Positions 42,809 to 52,730 of a stretch of 64,000 nucleotides of DNA are shown here, piece after piece (position 1 is the stretch's first letter; each line of letters starts with the position of its first letter). This DNA is from Mesorhizobium amorphae (GTDB lineage: Bacteria; Pseudomonadota; Alphaproteobacteria; Rhizobiales; Rhizobiaceae): contig NZ_JHQS01000060.1 of NCBI RefSeq assembly GCF_014843845.1, forward strand, positions 124,001-188,000. The letters are read 5' to 3'. Under the pieces are notes generated by a model that made no database searches, was not told the DNA's origin, and worked only from the letters and a program-made list of their open reading frames with translations. Position numbers and translations under genes: made by a program.

Positions 42809-43216
42809 ATGGCTGAAGCTTTCCAATTCGAACTGGTCTCGCCGGAGCGCCTGCTGGTGTCCGAGCAGGTCGAGTCCGTCGTCATTCCGGGCGCCGAAGG
42901 TGAGATGACCGTCATGGCGCATCACGCGCCGGTCATGACCACGATCAAGCCAGGCGTCGTCACGGTGAAGACCGCCGCCGGCAAGGAAGAACGCTACGTG
43001 GTGTTTGGCGGCTTCGCCGACATCGTTCCGGCCGGCTGCACGCTGCTCGCCGAATCGGCGGTCGCCGTCGGCGACATCGACCGCACCGACCTGGCACGCC
43101 GTATCCAGGAAGCCAGGGAAGACGCCGCCGACGCCAAGGACGACGAGGCCCGCAGCAAGGCCGAGCAGTTCCTTAGCCAGCTCACCACGCTGGAAGGCGC
43201 CATCCTGCCGGCTTGA
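42809..43216 (+). CDS. atpC: ATP synthase F1 epsilon subunit
   Basis: The 135-residue subunit forms part of the rotor and the inhibitory switch. It has FELVSPERLLVSEQVESVVIPG at the start and the beta-sandwich blocks GEMTVMAHHAPVMTTIKPGV and YVVFGGFADIV, then the C-terminal helices. The ATG at 42809 matches the family; an ATG two codons upstream (42803) is also possible. No Shine-Dalgarno sequence is visible because the heptamer repeat ends directly upstream. It is the last gene of the operon. Confidence 0.95.
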   Translation: MAEAFQFELVSPERLLVSEQVESVVIPGAEGEMTVMAHHAPVMTTIKPGVVTVKTAAGKEERYVVFGGFADIVPAGCTLLAESAVAVGDIDRTDLARRIQEAREDAADAKDDEARSKAEQFLSQLTTLEGAILPA

Positions 43217-43308
43217 GGCGGGTGCTCGTCCCAGGCGACGCGCAGACCCTGGCACCCATGCTATGACGACATTGGCGGCGCAGAACGAGCGTTCCGTAGC
43301 GATCTTTC

Positions 43309-43468
43309 GCGCCCCCTCTGTCCTGCCGGACATCTCCCCCACGGGTGGGGAGATTGGCCGTCACCGCGGCTTTCGCCAATCTCCAACGTTGCAGAAATAG
43401 CGCCAGGCATCAGAGCTGCCGATCTCCCTCCTCGTGGGGGAGATGTCCGGCAGGACAGAGGGGGGCGC
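43309..43468. repeat. Long palindromic intergenic element, family B, copy 1
   Basis: Arms of about 35 bases begin GCGCCCCCTCTGTCCTGCCG and ACATCTCCCCCACG and end with their near-perfect complements (…GGACAGAGGGGGGCGC). The ~90-base centre contains AACGTTGCAGAA. The copy at 58535 shares both arms and the centre. Such elements are abundant in rhizobial genomes; I compare it to the RIME type without claiming identity. It lies 93 bases after atpC and before the convergent dehydrogenase gene. Confidence 0.85.
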
Positions 43469-43567
43469 TGTCCCGCCGGCGTCGGACACGTTTGGGGACT
43501 ATGCCCTGACGTCACGGCTCTGATCCCCGGACCTCCGCAATCCGATTTGAGTCGGCGCCAAGTCGCC

Positions 43568-45067
43568 CTATGGCGTATCGCTTTGTATGCCGAGCGCGGC
43601 CAGCGCAAGAATCGGGCCGCCTTGCCGCAGGTGGACGAGATGCGTGGCCACGAACTCGATCAGCGTCCGGCGCTCGTCGTGGTCGTTGGCGAAACCGGCG
43701 ACGTCGAACACCGCCGCCACCGTCGCTTCCGTTGACTGGTTCCGGCCAAAGAGCGCTGCCAATGGCGCATCGAGCGGATCCGTGAAATGGCCTTCCGGCA
43801 AAGACCTGCCGCGCGCTTCGCATGCCGCGATCCAGGCTGCGACAACCAGCGACAGATGCGCGGGCAAGGCACCGGCATCCAGGCACTCGATGGCCGACGC
43901 GACGATGCGCTGCGGCAATTTCTGGCTGCCGTCATTGGCGATCTGCGCCGTTCGGTGGGCAAGCGCGGTGTTGGAAAAACGCTCGGCGAGCTCCGTCGTA
44001 TAGGCGCTTGTGTCGAGCCCGGCATCCTCGGGTAGCGTCGGAATGGCTTCGGCCCAGAGCCTGTCGACGAACTGCCGGATCGCCGGATCGGCGAAGGCGC
44101 GGTCGACCGTCGCGTGGCCGCTAAGCAGGCCGAGATAGGCGATCGCCGAATGCGCGCCGTTGAGCAACCTCAGCTTCATGTCCTCGAAGGGCCCGACGTC
44201 GCCGACCATGGTGGCGCCGAACTTTTCCCAGGCCGGTCGGCCTGCTGGGAAGTCGTCCTCGATCACCCATTGGCAGAATGGCTCGGTCATCACCGGCCAC
44301 GCGTCCTCGACGCCCAACTCCCCTGCGATCCTCGCCCGGTCGGCGTCGGTGGTCGCCGGCACGATGCGGTCGACCATGCTCGACGGGAAAGCGACCTCGT
44401 CAGCGATATGGCGGGCGAGGTCGGCATCGCCAGAAGCGGCATCATGCAGCGCGGCGAACTCGACCAGCAGCCGGTGCAGCGTGGCGCCGTTGGCCGGGAG
44501 ATTGTCGCAGCAAAGCACGGTGAAGGGTGGCGTGCCGGCGGCGCGGCGGCGCGCCAGTGCCTCGCTCAGGAAGCCATGCGCGGTCTTCGGCGCATACGGG
44601 TTCGCCAGGTCATAGACAATGTCAGGATGGGCGGCGTCCAGCCCGCCGCCCGCTGCCCGCAGATAGGCTTTCTCGGTGATCGTCAGCGTGACGATGCGGG
44701 TGCGCGGATCGGTGAGCACGGCCAGCACCGCGCCCGGATCCTCCGGCGCCACCAGCATCGACAGGATCGAGCCGACGACACGCAGTTGTTCGCCGCCGCT
44801 GTCCCTGACCGCCAGCGAGTAGAGCCCGTCCTGCGGCGCCAGCGCGTCGCGTGTGTCGGCGCTGCGCAAGGAGACGCCGACAATGCCCCAATCCGTCTCT
44901 CCCGCCGCCAGGCAGTCGTCGACATAGGCAGCCTGGTGGGCGCGGTGGAAGGCGCCGACGCCGAGATGGACGATGCCCGGCGCGACGCGGCCGCGATCAT
45001 AGGAGGGGATTGCGACCTGCTCCGGCAATGACCGCAGTGTCGTGTCGGACAGATGGCGGCTGGTCAT
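43568..45067 (-). CDS. Mannitol 2-dehydrogenase / fructuronate reductase family protein
   Basis: The 499-residue long-chain polyol dehydrogenase begins with an N-terminal Rossmann part (PGIVHLGVGAFHRAHQAAY) and has the catalytic block KLRLLNGAHS (Lys, Asn and His of the K-x4-N-x2-H type). It would oxidise mannitol to fructose or reduce fructuronate to mannonate with NAD(P). The substrate cannot be fixed from sequence; neighbours (KduD-like SDR and KdgF-like cupin) favour a hexuronate route. It is divergent from these genes. Confidence 0.85.
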   Translation of the reverse strand: MTSRHLSDTTLRSLPEQVAIPSYDRGRVAPGIVHLGVGAFHRAHQAAYVDDCLAAGETDWGIVGVSLRSADTRDALAPQDGLYSLAVRDSGGEQLRVVGSILSMLVAPEDPGAVLAVLTDPRTRIVTLTITEKAYLRAAGGGLDAAHPDIVYDLANPYAPKTAHGFLSEALARRRAAGTPPFTVLCCDNLPANGATLHRLLVEFAALHDAASGDADLARHIADEVAFPSSMVDRIVPATTDADRARIAGELGVEDAWPVMTEPFCQWVIEDDFPAGRPAWEKFGATMVGDVGPFEDMKLRLLNGAHSAIAYLGLLSGHATVDRAFADPAIRQFVDRLWAEAIPTLPEDAGLDTSAYTTELAERFSNTALAHRTAQIANDGSQKLPQRIVASAIECLDAGALPAHLSLVVAAWIAACEARGRSLPEGHFTDPLDAPLAALFGRNQSTEATVAAVFDVAGFANDHDERRTLIEFVATHLVHLRQGGPILALAALGIQSDTP

Positions 45068-45169
45068 GACACCAAAAGAAGCTTCAAACGGAGCGGCATG
45101 TCGATGTCCCTGTGCGGTGAGTCACACGCGGCCTAACACCTGTTTCCCGCTGCCGCAAGGACAGCCCGA

Positions 45170-45349
45170 GTGCCGTCGGCAACGTTGACATCATCCGTTA
45201 CCGACCATACCGATACCCGACCCTGGAGCAGCCGCTTTTGCGCATATCTGGCGCGTCTCGTCGTCGAGCACAGGCTGCGTGAGGACGAGGCGCATGTGCT
45301 GGCCGGGGAACTGGCCTACACCTTTGCCAAGAAAGCCTATCGGCTCTGA
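45170..45349 (+). CDS. Putative small ORF in the dehydrogenase/SDR divergent gap
   Basis: A GTG-initiated frame of 59 codons runs to TGA 45347-45349. Its C-terminal half (AYLARLVVEHRLREDEAHVL, AGELAYTFAKKAYRL) is helical and looks protein-like. No ribosome-binding site is convincing and an in-frame TAA stands at 45134. It might be a small protein or the remnant of a longer gene. No family recognised. The rest of the 327-base gap holds no gene that I can support. Confidence 0.3.
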   Translation: MPSATLTSSVTDHTDTRPWSSRFCAYLARLVVEHRLREDEAHVLAGELAYTFAKKAYRL

Positions 45350-45394
45350 CGGGCTGTTCACGAGACATCCAATGATGGGCAGGCGCTGGATACA

Positions 45395-46168
45395 ATGAGC
45401 AAGACCGACCTCAGGGCTTTCAGCCTTTCCGGCAAGAGCATTCTGGTCACCGGTGCCAACACCGGCATCGGCCAGGGCATCGCCGTCTCGATCGCGCGCG
45501 CCGGCGGCCGGGTGATCGGTGTCGGCCGCTCGGCGATGGATGAGACGGCTGACAAGTCCGCAGATGCGGGTGGACGTTTCGAGGCGGTGCGCTGCGACCT
45601 GGCCGACCCTAGGGCCGCGCAGGCGATGCTCGACCAGGTCTGGGATGAAAGCGGGCCGCTCGACGGGCTGGTCAACAATGCCGGTATCATTCGGCGTGCC
45701 GACGCCGTCGATTTGACAGAGACCGACTGGGACGACGTCATCGACGTCAATCTGAAGACGGTTTTCATGCTCAGCCAGGGCTTTGCTAGGCGCGTGCTTG
45801 CCGATCCGGGACAGCGCGGCAAGATCGTCAACATCGCCTCGGTGCTGAGTTTTCAAGGCGGCATCCGCGTCGCGTCCTACACGGCGTCGAAGCATGGCGT
45901 GCTCGGCATCACCAGGCTGCTCGCCTGCGAATGGGCAGCAAAAGGCATCAACGTCAATGCCATCGCGCCGGGTTACGTCGAGACCAACAACACAGAGGCG
46001 CTGCGCGCCGATCCCGACCGCAGCGCCGCCATCCTGGCACGCATTCCAGCGGGACGCTGGGGCAGACCGGAGGATATCGGCGATGCGGCCGTCTTCCTGC
46101 TGGCGCCGGCGTCGAACTATATGCATGGCGCCGTGGTGCCGGTGGATGGCGGCTGGCTGGCGCGATGA
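45395..46168 (+). CDS. kduD: Short-chain dehydrogenase, KduD-like (2-deoxy-D-gluconate 3-dehydrogenase type)
   Basis: The 257-residue Rossmann protein shows TGANTGIGQG (nucleotide loop), NNAGIIRR, the catalytic Ser (ASVLSFQGG region) and YTASK (Tyr-x3-Lys), then the KduD-type GRWGRPEDIG and GAVVPVDGGWL. KduD converts 2,5-diketo-3-deoxygluconate to KDG in pectin/uronate catabolism. A related role is likely here; exact substrate not certain. It is followed 10 bases later by the cupin gene, so they form an operon. Confidence 0.82.
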   Translation: MSKTDLRAFSLSGKSILVTGANTGIGQGIAVSIARAGGRVIGVGRSAMDETADKSADAGGRFEAVRCDLADPRAAQAMLDQVWDESGPLDGLVNNAGIIRRADAVDLTETDWDDVIDVNLKTVFMLSQGFARRVLADPGQRGKIVNIASVLSFQGGIRVASYTASKHGVLGITRLLACEWAAKGINVNAIAPGYVETNNTEALRADPDRSAAILARIPAGRWGRPEDIGDAAVFLLAPASNYMHGAVVPVDGGWLAR

Positions 46169-46178
46169 GGAACTCGTG

Positions 46179-46643
46179 ATGACCGAGACAAAACTCTTCC
46201 GGCATGCCGGCGAGGGCGCATGGACGCCGACGCCCGACGGCAACCGCAGGCGCGTTCTGCTCCACACCGACGAGCTGATGATGGTCGAGTTCGCCTTCGA
46301 CAAGGGCGGCATCGGCGCGCTGCATTCGCATCCGCATGTGCAGGCGAGCTATGTCGCCGAAGGCCGCTTCGAGGTTACCATCGACGGCAGGAGCGAAATT
46401 CTGGACGCGGGCAGCAGCTTCATCGTCCCGTCCAATCTGGTGCATGGCGTCAAGGCACTCGAGGCCGGACGCCTAGTCGACAGGTTTCACGCCGCACCGC
46501 GCCGACTTCCTCGGCTGACCGTTTTCGGGCCCTTCCAGAAATGGAAAACCCGCGCCTCCGGAGAGGCGCGGGTGTGTTGCCTGGGCGCTTGTGGCGCCGC
46601 GGTACTCAAAACATCGCCGCAGGACCGCAAGCCTGCCGCATGA
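46179..46643 (+). CDS. KdgF-like cupin, C-terminus altered by a one-base shift
   Basis: The 154-codon frame has the cupin metal motif GALHSHPHVQASYV and the second-cupin block IVPSNLVHGVKAL. KdgF-type cupins help linearise 4,5-unsaturated uronates, matching the neighbouring KduD-like gene. Normal family members end in FTPxRxDFL shortly after the second block. Here that ending (FTPHRADFLG, stop TGA 46516-46518) lies in another frame; one extra T in the TTT at 46485-46487 would restore it. As sequenced the protein instead has about 50 unrelated residues to 46643. Recent mutation or sequencing error. Confidence 0.75.
   Translation: MTETKLFRHAGEGAWTPTPDGNRRRVLLHTDELMMVEFAFDKGGIGALHSHPHVQASYVAEGRFEVTIDGRSEILDAGSSFIVPSNLVHGVKALEAGRLVDRFHAAPRRLPRLTVFGPFQKWKTRASGEARVCCLGACGAAVLKTSPQDRKPAA
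46549..46572 (+). terminator. Perfect 10-bp hairpin, probable terminator
   Basis: CCCGCGCCTC and GAGGCGCGGG pair fully around a CGGA loop, after AAAA and before TGTGTT. It lies 30 bases past the restored cupin stop (46518) but inside the shifted frame, which supports the restored stop as the original gene end. Confidence 0.6.
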
Positions 46644-46787
46644 TGGTGAAAATAGACTTAACAGGGCTGGAACTGCCCAGCTTTATCGGCCAAGCAGGAC
46701 GGCAGGTCTTTGGCGAGTCGAGCGCCAGCGGAATCGCGCGGGCGGACACAAATCCGCGCATGCACTTCAACAGCGGACGATACGGTG

Positions 46788-48653
<1,866 letters not shown>

Positions 48654-48786
48654 GTGAAGGCAGACGCCTGTCCGTCCGAGACGATCACGCCGCAGCACCG
48701 CCCCGGCCCCAGGCGCGCAATTAGATAAGTCAAAGGCAACTTTGGTGTGTTATAAACGCTGCGTTCTCGGTGCGGATACGAGATCG

Positions 48787-49677
48787 ATGGATCAGGAAAG
48801 ACTTCTAGCCGCAGTCCTCTTAGCTGATGTCGTGGGCAGCACGCCCCTCTATGAGCGCATCGGCGACGATGCCGCTCTGCAGCAGGTCTCGGATTGCCTT
48901 GACGCGATACGCGAGATCGTCGCCCGGCACGGCGGTGATTTCATTCACTCGAAGGGCGACGATGTGCTCAGCCTGTTCGAGAGGCCAGAGGGGGCGCTTA
49001 GGGCCGTCTGCCAAATCAGCCGCCAACTGACGAACGGGCCGCTGAACGCCCGGATCGGATTGCATTTCGGGGCGGTCATTCGCGCGCGGAGCGCGGTATT
49101 CGGCGACGTTGTCAATGTCACCGCAAGGTTGTCTACCACCGCAAACCCCGGCGAGGTGCTGATCAGCCAGAGCTTCTTCGAAGCCCTTTCCGCGGGCAGC
49201 CGCAGTGCCTTGCGGCTCCTCGACAAAATGGCCTTCAAGGGGAAGCAAGAACTCTTCGATGTCTATACCCTGAGGAGCGACGATGGGGCCCTCGGTACGC
49301 AGATCGCCAGCCGGGGCACCACTATCGACAGGCGCTCCGCCCCGCCGCGGCAGATCAATCTGGTCATCCGCTATGGAGATCAATTGCTATCCTGCCGAAA
49401 CAGCGAACTAGTGACGATCGGCCGATCTCCGGAATGCAATATTGTCGTCGAGCGGCCCTGGGTTTCAAGGCACCACGCGACCTTCACTATTTCGAATGGC
49501 AGGGCCCGGCTTGTCGAGCGAAGCTCGTCGGGCACATTTGTGTCGATGGGACCCGGCCATGAAGTATTCGTACGCCGCGAAGATATTCTCCTCTTCGGCT
49601 CCGGCGTCATCTCGCCTGGACTGAGGTTGTCCCTCAGCGACGCTCAGGTTCTTCACTACGAAATTGTCTCAGACTGA
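48787..49677 (+). CDS. Class III nucleotide cyclase domain fused to an FHA domain
   Basis: The 296-residue protein has an N-terminal adenylate/guanylate cyclase-type domain (ADVVGSTPLYERIGDD about 13-28; GGDFIHSKGDDVLSLF; FGDVVNVTARLS) and a C-terminal FHA domain (IGRSPECNIVVERPWVSRHH), which binds phosphothreonine. The class III metal-site aspartates appear present (DVVGS and GDD). The substrate (ATP or GTP) cannot be told. No membrane segment is predicted, so it should be soluble. The ATG at 48787 follows GATACGAGATCG and lacks a strong site. Codon use is slightly less GC-biased than the neighbours. It is single, with no partner kinase in view. Confidence 0.8.
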   Translation: MDQERLLAAVLLADVVGSTPLYERIGDDAALQQVSDCLDAIREIVARHGGDFIHSKGDDVLSLFERPEGALRAVCQISRQLTNGPLNARIGLHFGAVIRARSAVFGDVVNVTARLSTTANPGEVLISQSFFEALSAGSRSALRLLDKMAFKGKQELFDVYTLRSDDGALGTQIASRGTTIDRRSAPPRQINLVIRYGDQLLSCRNSELVTIGRSPECNIVVERPWVSRHHATFTISNGRARLVERSSSGTFVSMGPGHEVFVRREDILLFGSGVISPGLRLSLSDAQVLHYEIVSD

Positions 49678-49727
49678 CCCGGCCGGACTCCTCCTGATCG
49701 TCGGCCGCCGGGGCCACCGGGATTTAC

Positions 49728-49800
49728 CGGCAGGCGGGGGTGGGGGCGGTTTGTGGGGCCCCCTATCAGGCGACGGCCGCTAACTTCGCGTAATCCTGCG
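49728..49800. repeat. GC-rich dispersed repeat, copy 1
   Basis: CCGGCAGGCGGGGGTGGGGG is followed by CGGTTTGTGGGGCC and a CTATC...GCGACGGCCGCTAAC segment. About 65 bases resemble the copy at 50808-50870. The two copies are direct repeats bracketing the peroxiredoxin gene. Confidence 0.5.
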
Positions 49801-49826
49801 CCTAGCCCCACTACCGAGGCTGCGCC

Positions 49827-50501
49827 TTACCTTCCGATTTGCGACGCGACCGACATCATCGCCTCAGAGTTCGGGTGGGCGCCCAAGCCGCCATCGAAAA
49901 CCTCGGAGAACGTCCAGCGAACGACGCCGTTGCGGTCGAGCAGGAACTGGCCCATGAGCTGGCCCACGCCGGTGGCAATCATTTGCTGGTCCGCTTCAGT
50001 GATATCGTAATTGTCTTTTTTGTTCAGATATTCGAGCGTGGCAAACGGATCCATCGGCTCAGGCATTTCGCCCGGCACGTTGAGCCGCATCGCCTTCACA
50101 TCGCTCATCGAAGCCTTTTGCGGCCATGCGCTCTCGTCTTCGGTGATCTGCATATTCGGCAATCCAAAGGCGCGGTGTGAAGTCCGCTCCGGATCGGATG
50201 CCGCGAGCAGGCGGAGCATCGGATGGTACCGCAGATAAAGGCGCGCCCGCTCGATGGGCGTGTTCACCACCGTGAGGCTTTCGATGCCCTTCTCGTTGAG
50301 GGCTGGTGTGAGCAGCGAAACCGTCGCGATATGACGCCTGCAAAACGGACAATGGAGACCTCGATACAGCCCAACCAGCACTGGTTTCTCGCCTCGGAAA
50401 TCGTCGATGGCGATCTTGCCCTCGCGGGTAATCGCGTCGAGCACGAAATTGGGCGCCGTTTCGCCAGGTTGCAGCGGGCCTATGTCGAGACGTTCTGACA
50501 T
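49827..50501 (-). CDS. Peroxiredoxin-like redoxin (AhpC/TSA superfamily)
   Basis: The 224-residue thioredoxin-fold protein has the active-site motif HCPFCRRH (CxxC about residues 52-55) after GEKPVLVGLYRG, typical of AhpC/TSA redoxins. It should reduce peroxides or disulphides with thioredoxin-like partners. Start ATG 50501 follows AGGAGGGATC, a good site; a longer frame to 50639 is arginine-rich and rejected. It lies between two direct repeats (49728 and 50808), so this segment may have been inserted. Confidence 0.8.
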   Translation of the reverse strand: MSERLDIGPLQPGETAPNFVLDAITREGKIAIDDFRGEKPVLVGLYRGLHCPFCRRHIATVSLLTPALNEKGIESLTVVNTPIERARLYLRYHPMLRLLAASDPERTSHRAFGLPNMQITEDESAWPQKASMSDVKAMRLNVPGEMPEPMDPFATLEYLNKKDNYDITEADQQMIATGVGQLMGQFLLDRNGVVRWTFSEVFDGGLGAHPNSEAMMSVASQIGR

Positions 50502-51004
50502 GCTGATCCCTCCTCGCGGGCCAATCCACAACGGATGTGCGGCGGGTGGCTTGAGCCCATGTTGCGGCACATACGTCCTTGGGCATGCTGAAATGGCGGT
50601 CGGCCTAGGACGGCGTCGCGGTCGGCGCCGGTAGTCCATTTATAGCACGGAGGGCAACGCTTTTACACTAGATGGCGCCCACGAACGCTGGACCTTCTCG
50701 CGCAGACGATCCCACAGCCAACTGCTGGTCCTCGTCACTCCATAGCTCATTGCAACCGGATGTGAGTTAATCTCCGCTGGGTCGACTGAGCAACCCCCGG
50801 CTTCATCGGCAGCCGGGGGGTGGGGTGGCTTGTGGGGCCTCTATCCAGCGCCAGCCAACTCAAAGCGCAAGGTGACAGCCGACAAGCCGGGAGGAGGTTG
50901 TCGCTAAAGTCGTCGGCAGCCAAATCTCACTTGTGAAGTCGGCATTAGACAAAACCGTACACTTTTGTGAGAAGGTGTAGGGAAGGCTACGCCTTGGAGG
51001 GGAA
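50502..51004. other. Gene-free stretch around a hairpin and a dispersed repeat
   Basis: About 500 bases without a supported gene. It holds a perfect 9-bp hairpin at 50794-50819 (CCCCCGGCT and AGCCGGGGG) and repeat copy 2 (50808-50870). Reading frames here lack ribosome-binding sites. Confidence 0.45.
50808..50870. repeat. GC-rich dispersed repeat, copy 2
   Basis: CGGCAGCCGGGGGGTGGGGT, then GGCTTGTGGGGCC and CTATCCAGCGCCAGCCAACT, matches copy 1 at roughly three bases in four. Same orientation as copy 1. Confidence 0.5.
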
Positions 51005-51235
51005 ATGCAGTCGGCCAATTTTGGCTTTCTTGCCGCCCATGATGTGCGGCTGGTGACGCTCGGCGGTTTTGCGGAGCGGTATTTCCGCGACGACCCCTCG
51101 ACGGCCATCGTTAAACTGCGCAAACGTACTAATGGCGATGCAATGCTCCTCGTTGATCGCGAAGGCGGAAAGGTCCTGCGCTCAGTCGGCTTTGAGGACC
51201 CAGAGCAAGGAGCCCGCTACTTCGGATGGTTGTAG
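51005..51235 (+). pseudogene. Remnant with HsdR-like N-terminus, followed by an in-frame TAG
   Basis: The 76-codon frame (GGAGGGG three bases before the ATG) begins ANFGFLAAHDVRLVTLGGFA then ERYFRDDPSTAIVKLR. That pattern is close to the N-terminal domain of type I restriction HsdR subunits of the EcoEI class, which normally continue with a second half of this domain and a helicase of ~1000 residues. Here the match stops after KLR and an unrelated stretch follows. The frame ends at TAG 51233-51235, but the next 47 codons, to TAA 51377, are in phase and GC-biased at third positions. I read it as a degraded restriction gene fused to another fragment. Confidence 0.45.
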
Positions 51236-51456
51236 GGCGAGCCCGAGGGCGAATGGCAGGCGGCGGCGTATGTCCAGCGCACCATGCCGGACACAATGAA
51301 AATGAGTGGTCGACGCTCTCAGGGCTTTGTCTACAGATGCGGTGAACTGGGCCTGTTTGGCGGTCCAAGCAATGCTTAAAGATGCAGCCAAGGGTGCAGG
51401 CGGTCAAAATCCCATGTCGAAAAGAGAAATGAAACCAAAAAGATAGGGAAAATCAA

Positions 51457-51546
51457 TGGCGGAGAGGGAGGGATTCGAACCCCCGATGCCCTTGCGAGCA
51501 TGCCGCATTTCGAGTGCGGTGCATTCGACCACTCTGCCACCTCTCC
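51457..51546 (-). tRNA. tRNA-Ser, anticodon CGA
   Basis: The minus-strand sequence begins GGAGAGGTGGCAGAGTGGTC and ends CCTCTCCGCCA, so acceptor arms pair over seven bases and CCA is encoded. The anticodon loop CTCGAAA gives CGA (codon UCG) between CCGCA and TGCGG. A long variable arm of about 17 bases (GCATGCTCGCAAGGGCATC region) and GGTTCGAATCC T-loop are present. A promoter is visible upstream at 51581-51609. Confidence 0.95.
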
Positions 51547-51580
51547 GCGGTCATGGTCCGCCGTTGCCGGCGCGGCGCAC

Positions 51581-51609
51581 TAGATAACGGCTGGGCGGGC
51601 AGGTTACAA
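51581..51609 (-). promoter_or_regulatory. tRNA-Ser promoter
   Basis: Reading the minus strand, TTGTAA (51609-51604) and TATCTA (51586-51581) are 17 bases apart. Transcription would begin near 51574, about 28 bases before the mature tRNA 5' end. Confidence 0.55.
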
Positions 51610-51776
51610 GGCCCTATCTGCCTGATTTCCGGCTTCCGCGAACCACCGCGCTGTCGCGATGGCGCGACCCCTTCCGGGCAGGGTGTTTCAAGGGTGTCCT
51701 CGTCGCCTTGCCGGATGCAACCGGCGCTGCGGCCGGTGATGGCGCGGCGGGCGAGTCAGAGATACAGCCGCTTGCC

Positions 51777-51805
51777 TTGACTTCAGCCCAACCTTCGGTT
51801 AGGGA
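51777..51805 (+). promoter_or_regulatory. Probable rplU-rpmA promoter
   Basis: TTGACT (51777-51782) and TAGGGA (51800-51805) are 17 bases apart, about 125 bases before the rplU ATG. The -35 is strong; the -10 is weak but fits alphaproteobacterial promoters. Confidence 0.45.
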
Positions 51806-51930
51806 CAGCGCGCAATCGGCGTGGAGGGGTCTTCCGCGCCGCTTGTTTTTTGAACCCGCAGACTGACAAAAAGACGGCCGAACCGCCTGAAGCGGTTCAT
51901 CAAGGCCGACCGAACAGCGAAAGGCAAAAA

Positions 51931-52629
51931 ATGTTCGCAGTCATCAAAACGGGCGGCAAGCAGTATCGCGTTGCCGCCAACGATCTCCTGAAGATCGAGA
52001 AACTCGAAGCCCAGGTCGGCGACATCGTCGAGATCGGCAATGTGCTGGCACATGGCGAGGGCGAGAACGTCACCTTCGGCGCGCCGTTCGTCGATGGCGC
52101 CACCGTCACCGCCGAAGTCGTCGAGCAGGGCAAGAACCGCACCGTCATCGCTTTCAAGAAGCGGCGCCGGCAGAATTCGCGACGCAAGATCGGCCACCGT
52201 CAGCTTCTGACCACCGTTCGGATCGCCGAGATCCTGCTGGGCGGAGCCAAGCCGGCGAAGAAGGCCGCGGCGAAGCCGGAAGCCAAGGCAGAGGCTGCCG
52301 TCGAGGCGAAGGCCGAGGCCGCGCCGAAGGAGGCAAAGGCCAAGAAGGAAGCCAAGGCAGAGGCAGCGCCTAAGGAAGAAGCCAAGGCCGAGACTGCTGC
52401 CGCCGCGCCGCTGTTCAAGGCGCCGAAGGGCGAGCCGGACGACCTGACCGTGATCAAGGGCATCGGCCCGGTCGCGGCCAAGGATCTTGCCGAGCAGGGC
52501 ATCATCACCTTTGCGCAGCTCGCCAAGCTGACCGACAAGGATGTCGCCAAGATCGACGAGCACATGCCGTTCAGCGCCGACCAGATCAAGGACTGGCGCG
52601 AGCAGGCCAAGGCGCTGGCGAAGAAGTAG
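51931..52629 (+). CDS. rplU: 50S ribosomal protein L21 with a C-terminal Ala/Lys/Glu linker and helix-hairpin-helix domain
   Basis: The 232-residue protein has a normal L21 core (residues ~1-105; [13 protein letters not shown] at the start; [20 protein letters not shown] near 75-94). A linker of about 65 residues rich in Ala, Lys and Glu follows, then [21 protein letters not shown] to [19 protein letters not shown] (about 172-228), a helix-hairpin-helix-like domain. Plain L21 is about 103 residues. Rhizobial homologues are known to have such extensions. The ATG at 51931 is the family start; the open frame extends 27 codons upstream without homology. rpmA follows. Confidence 0.95.
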   Translation: MFAVIKTGGKQYRVAANDLLKIEKLEAQVGDIVEIGNVLAHGEGENVTFGAPFVDGATVTAEVVEQGKNRTVIAFKKRRRQNSRRKIGHRQLLTTVRIAEILLGGAKPAKKAAAKPEAKAEAAVEAKAEAAPKEAKAKKEAKAEAAPKEEAKAETAAAAPLFKAPKGEPDDLTVIKGIGPVAAKDLAEQGIITFAQLAKLTDKDVAKIDEHMPFSADQIKDWREQAKALAKK

Positions 52630-52730
52630 GAACGAACCGGCGAAACGCTCGCCGGATCGGACTTGAAACGGAACGCGAACGCGTTCATAAGACCATTCAA
52701 GCGCCCTCAGGGCGCATCGGAGTTAGTTAG

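Noticed and set aside
43309-43468. CRISPR-like repeat
   Set aside because: Only one palindromic unit, with no regular spacer-repeat array. No CRISPR array seen anywhere in the window.
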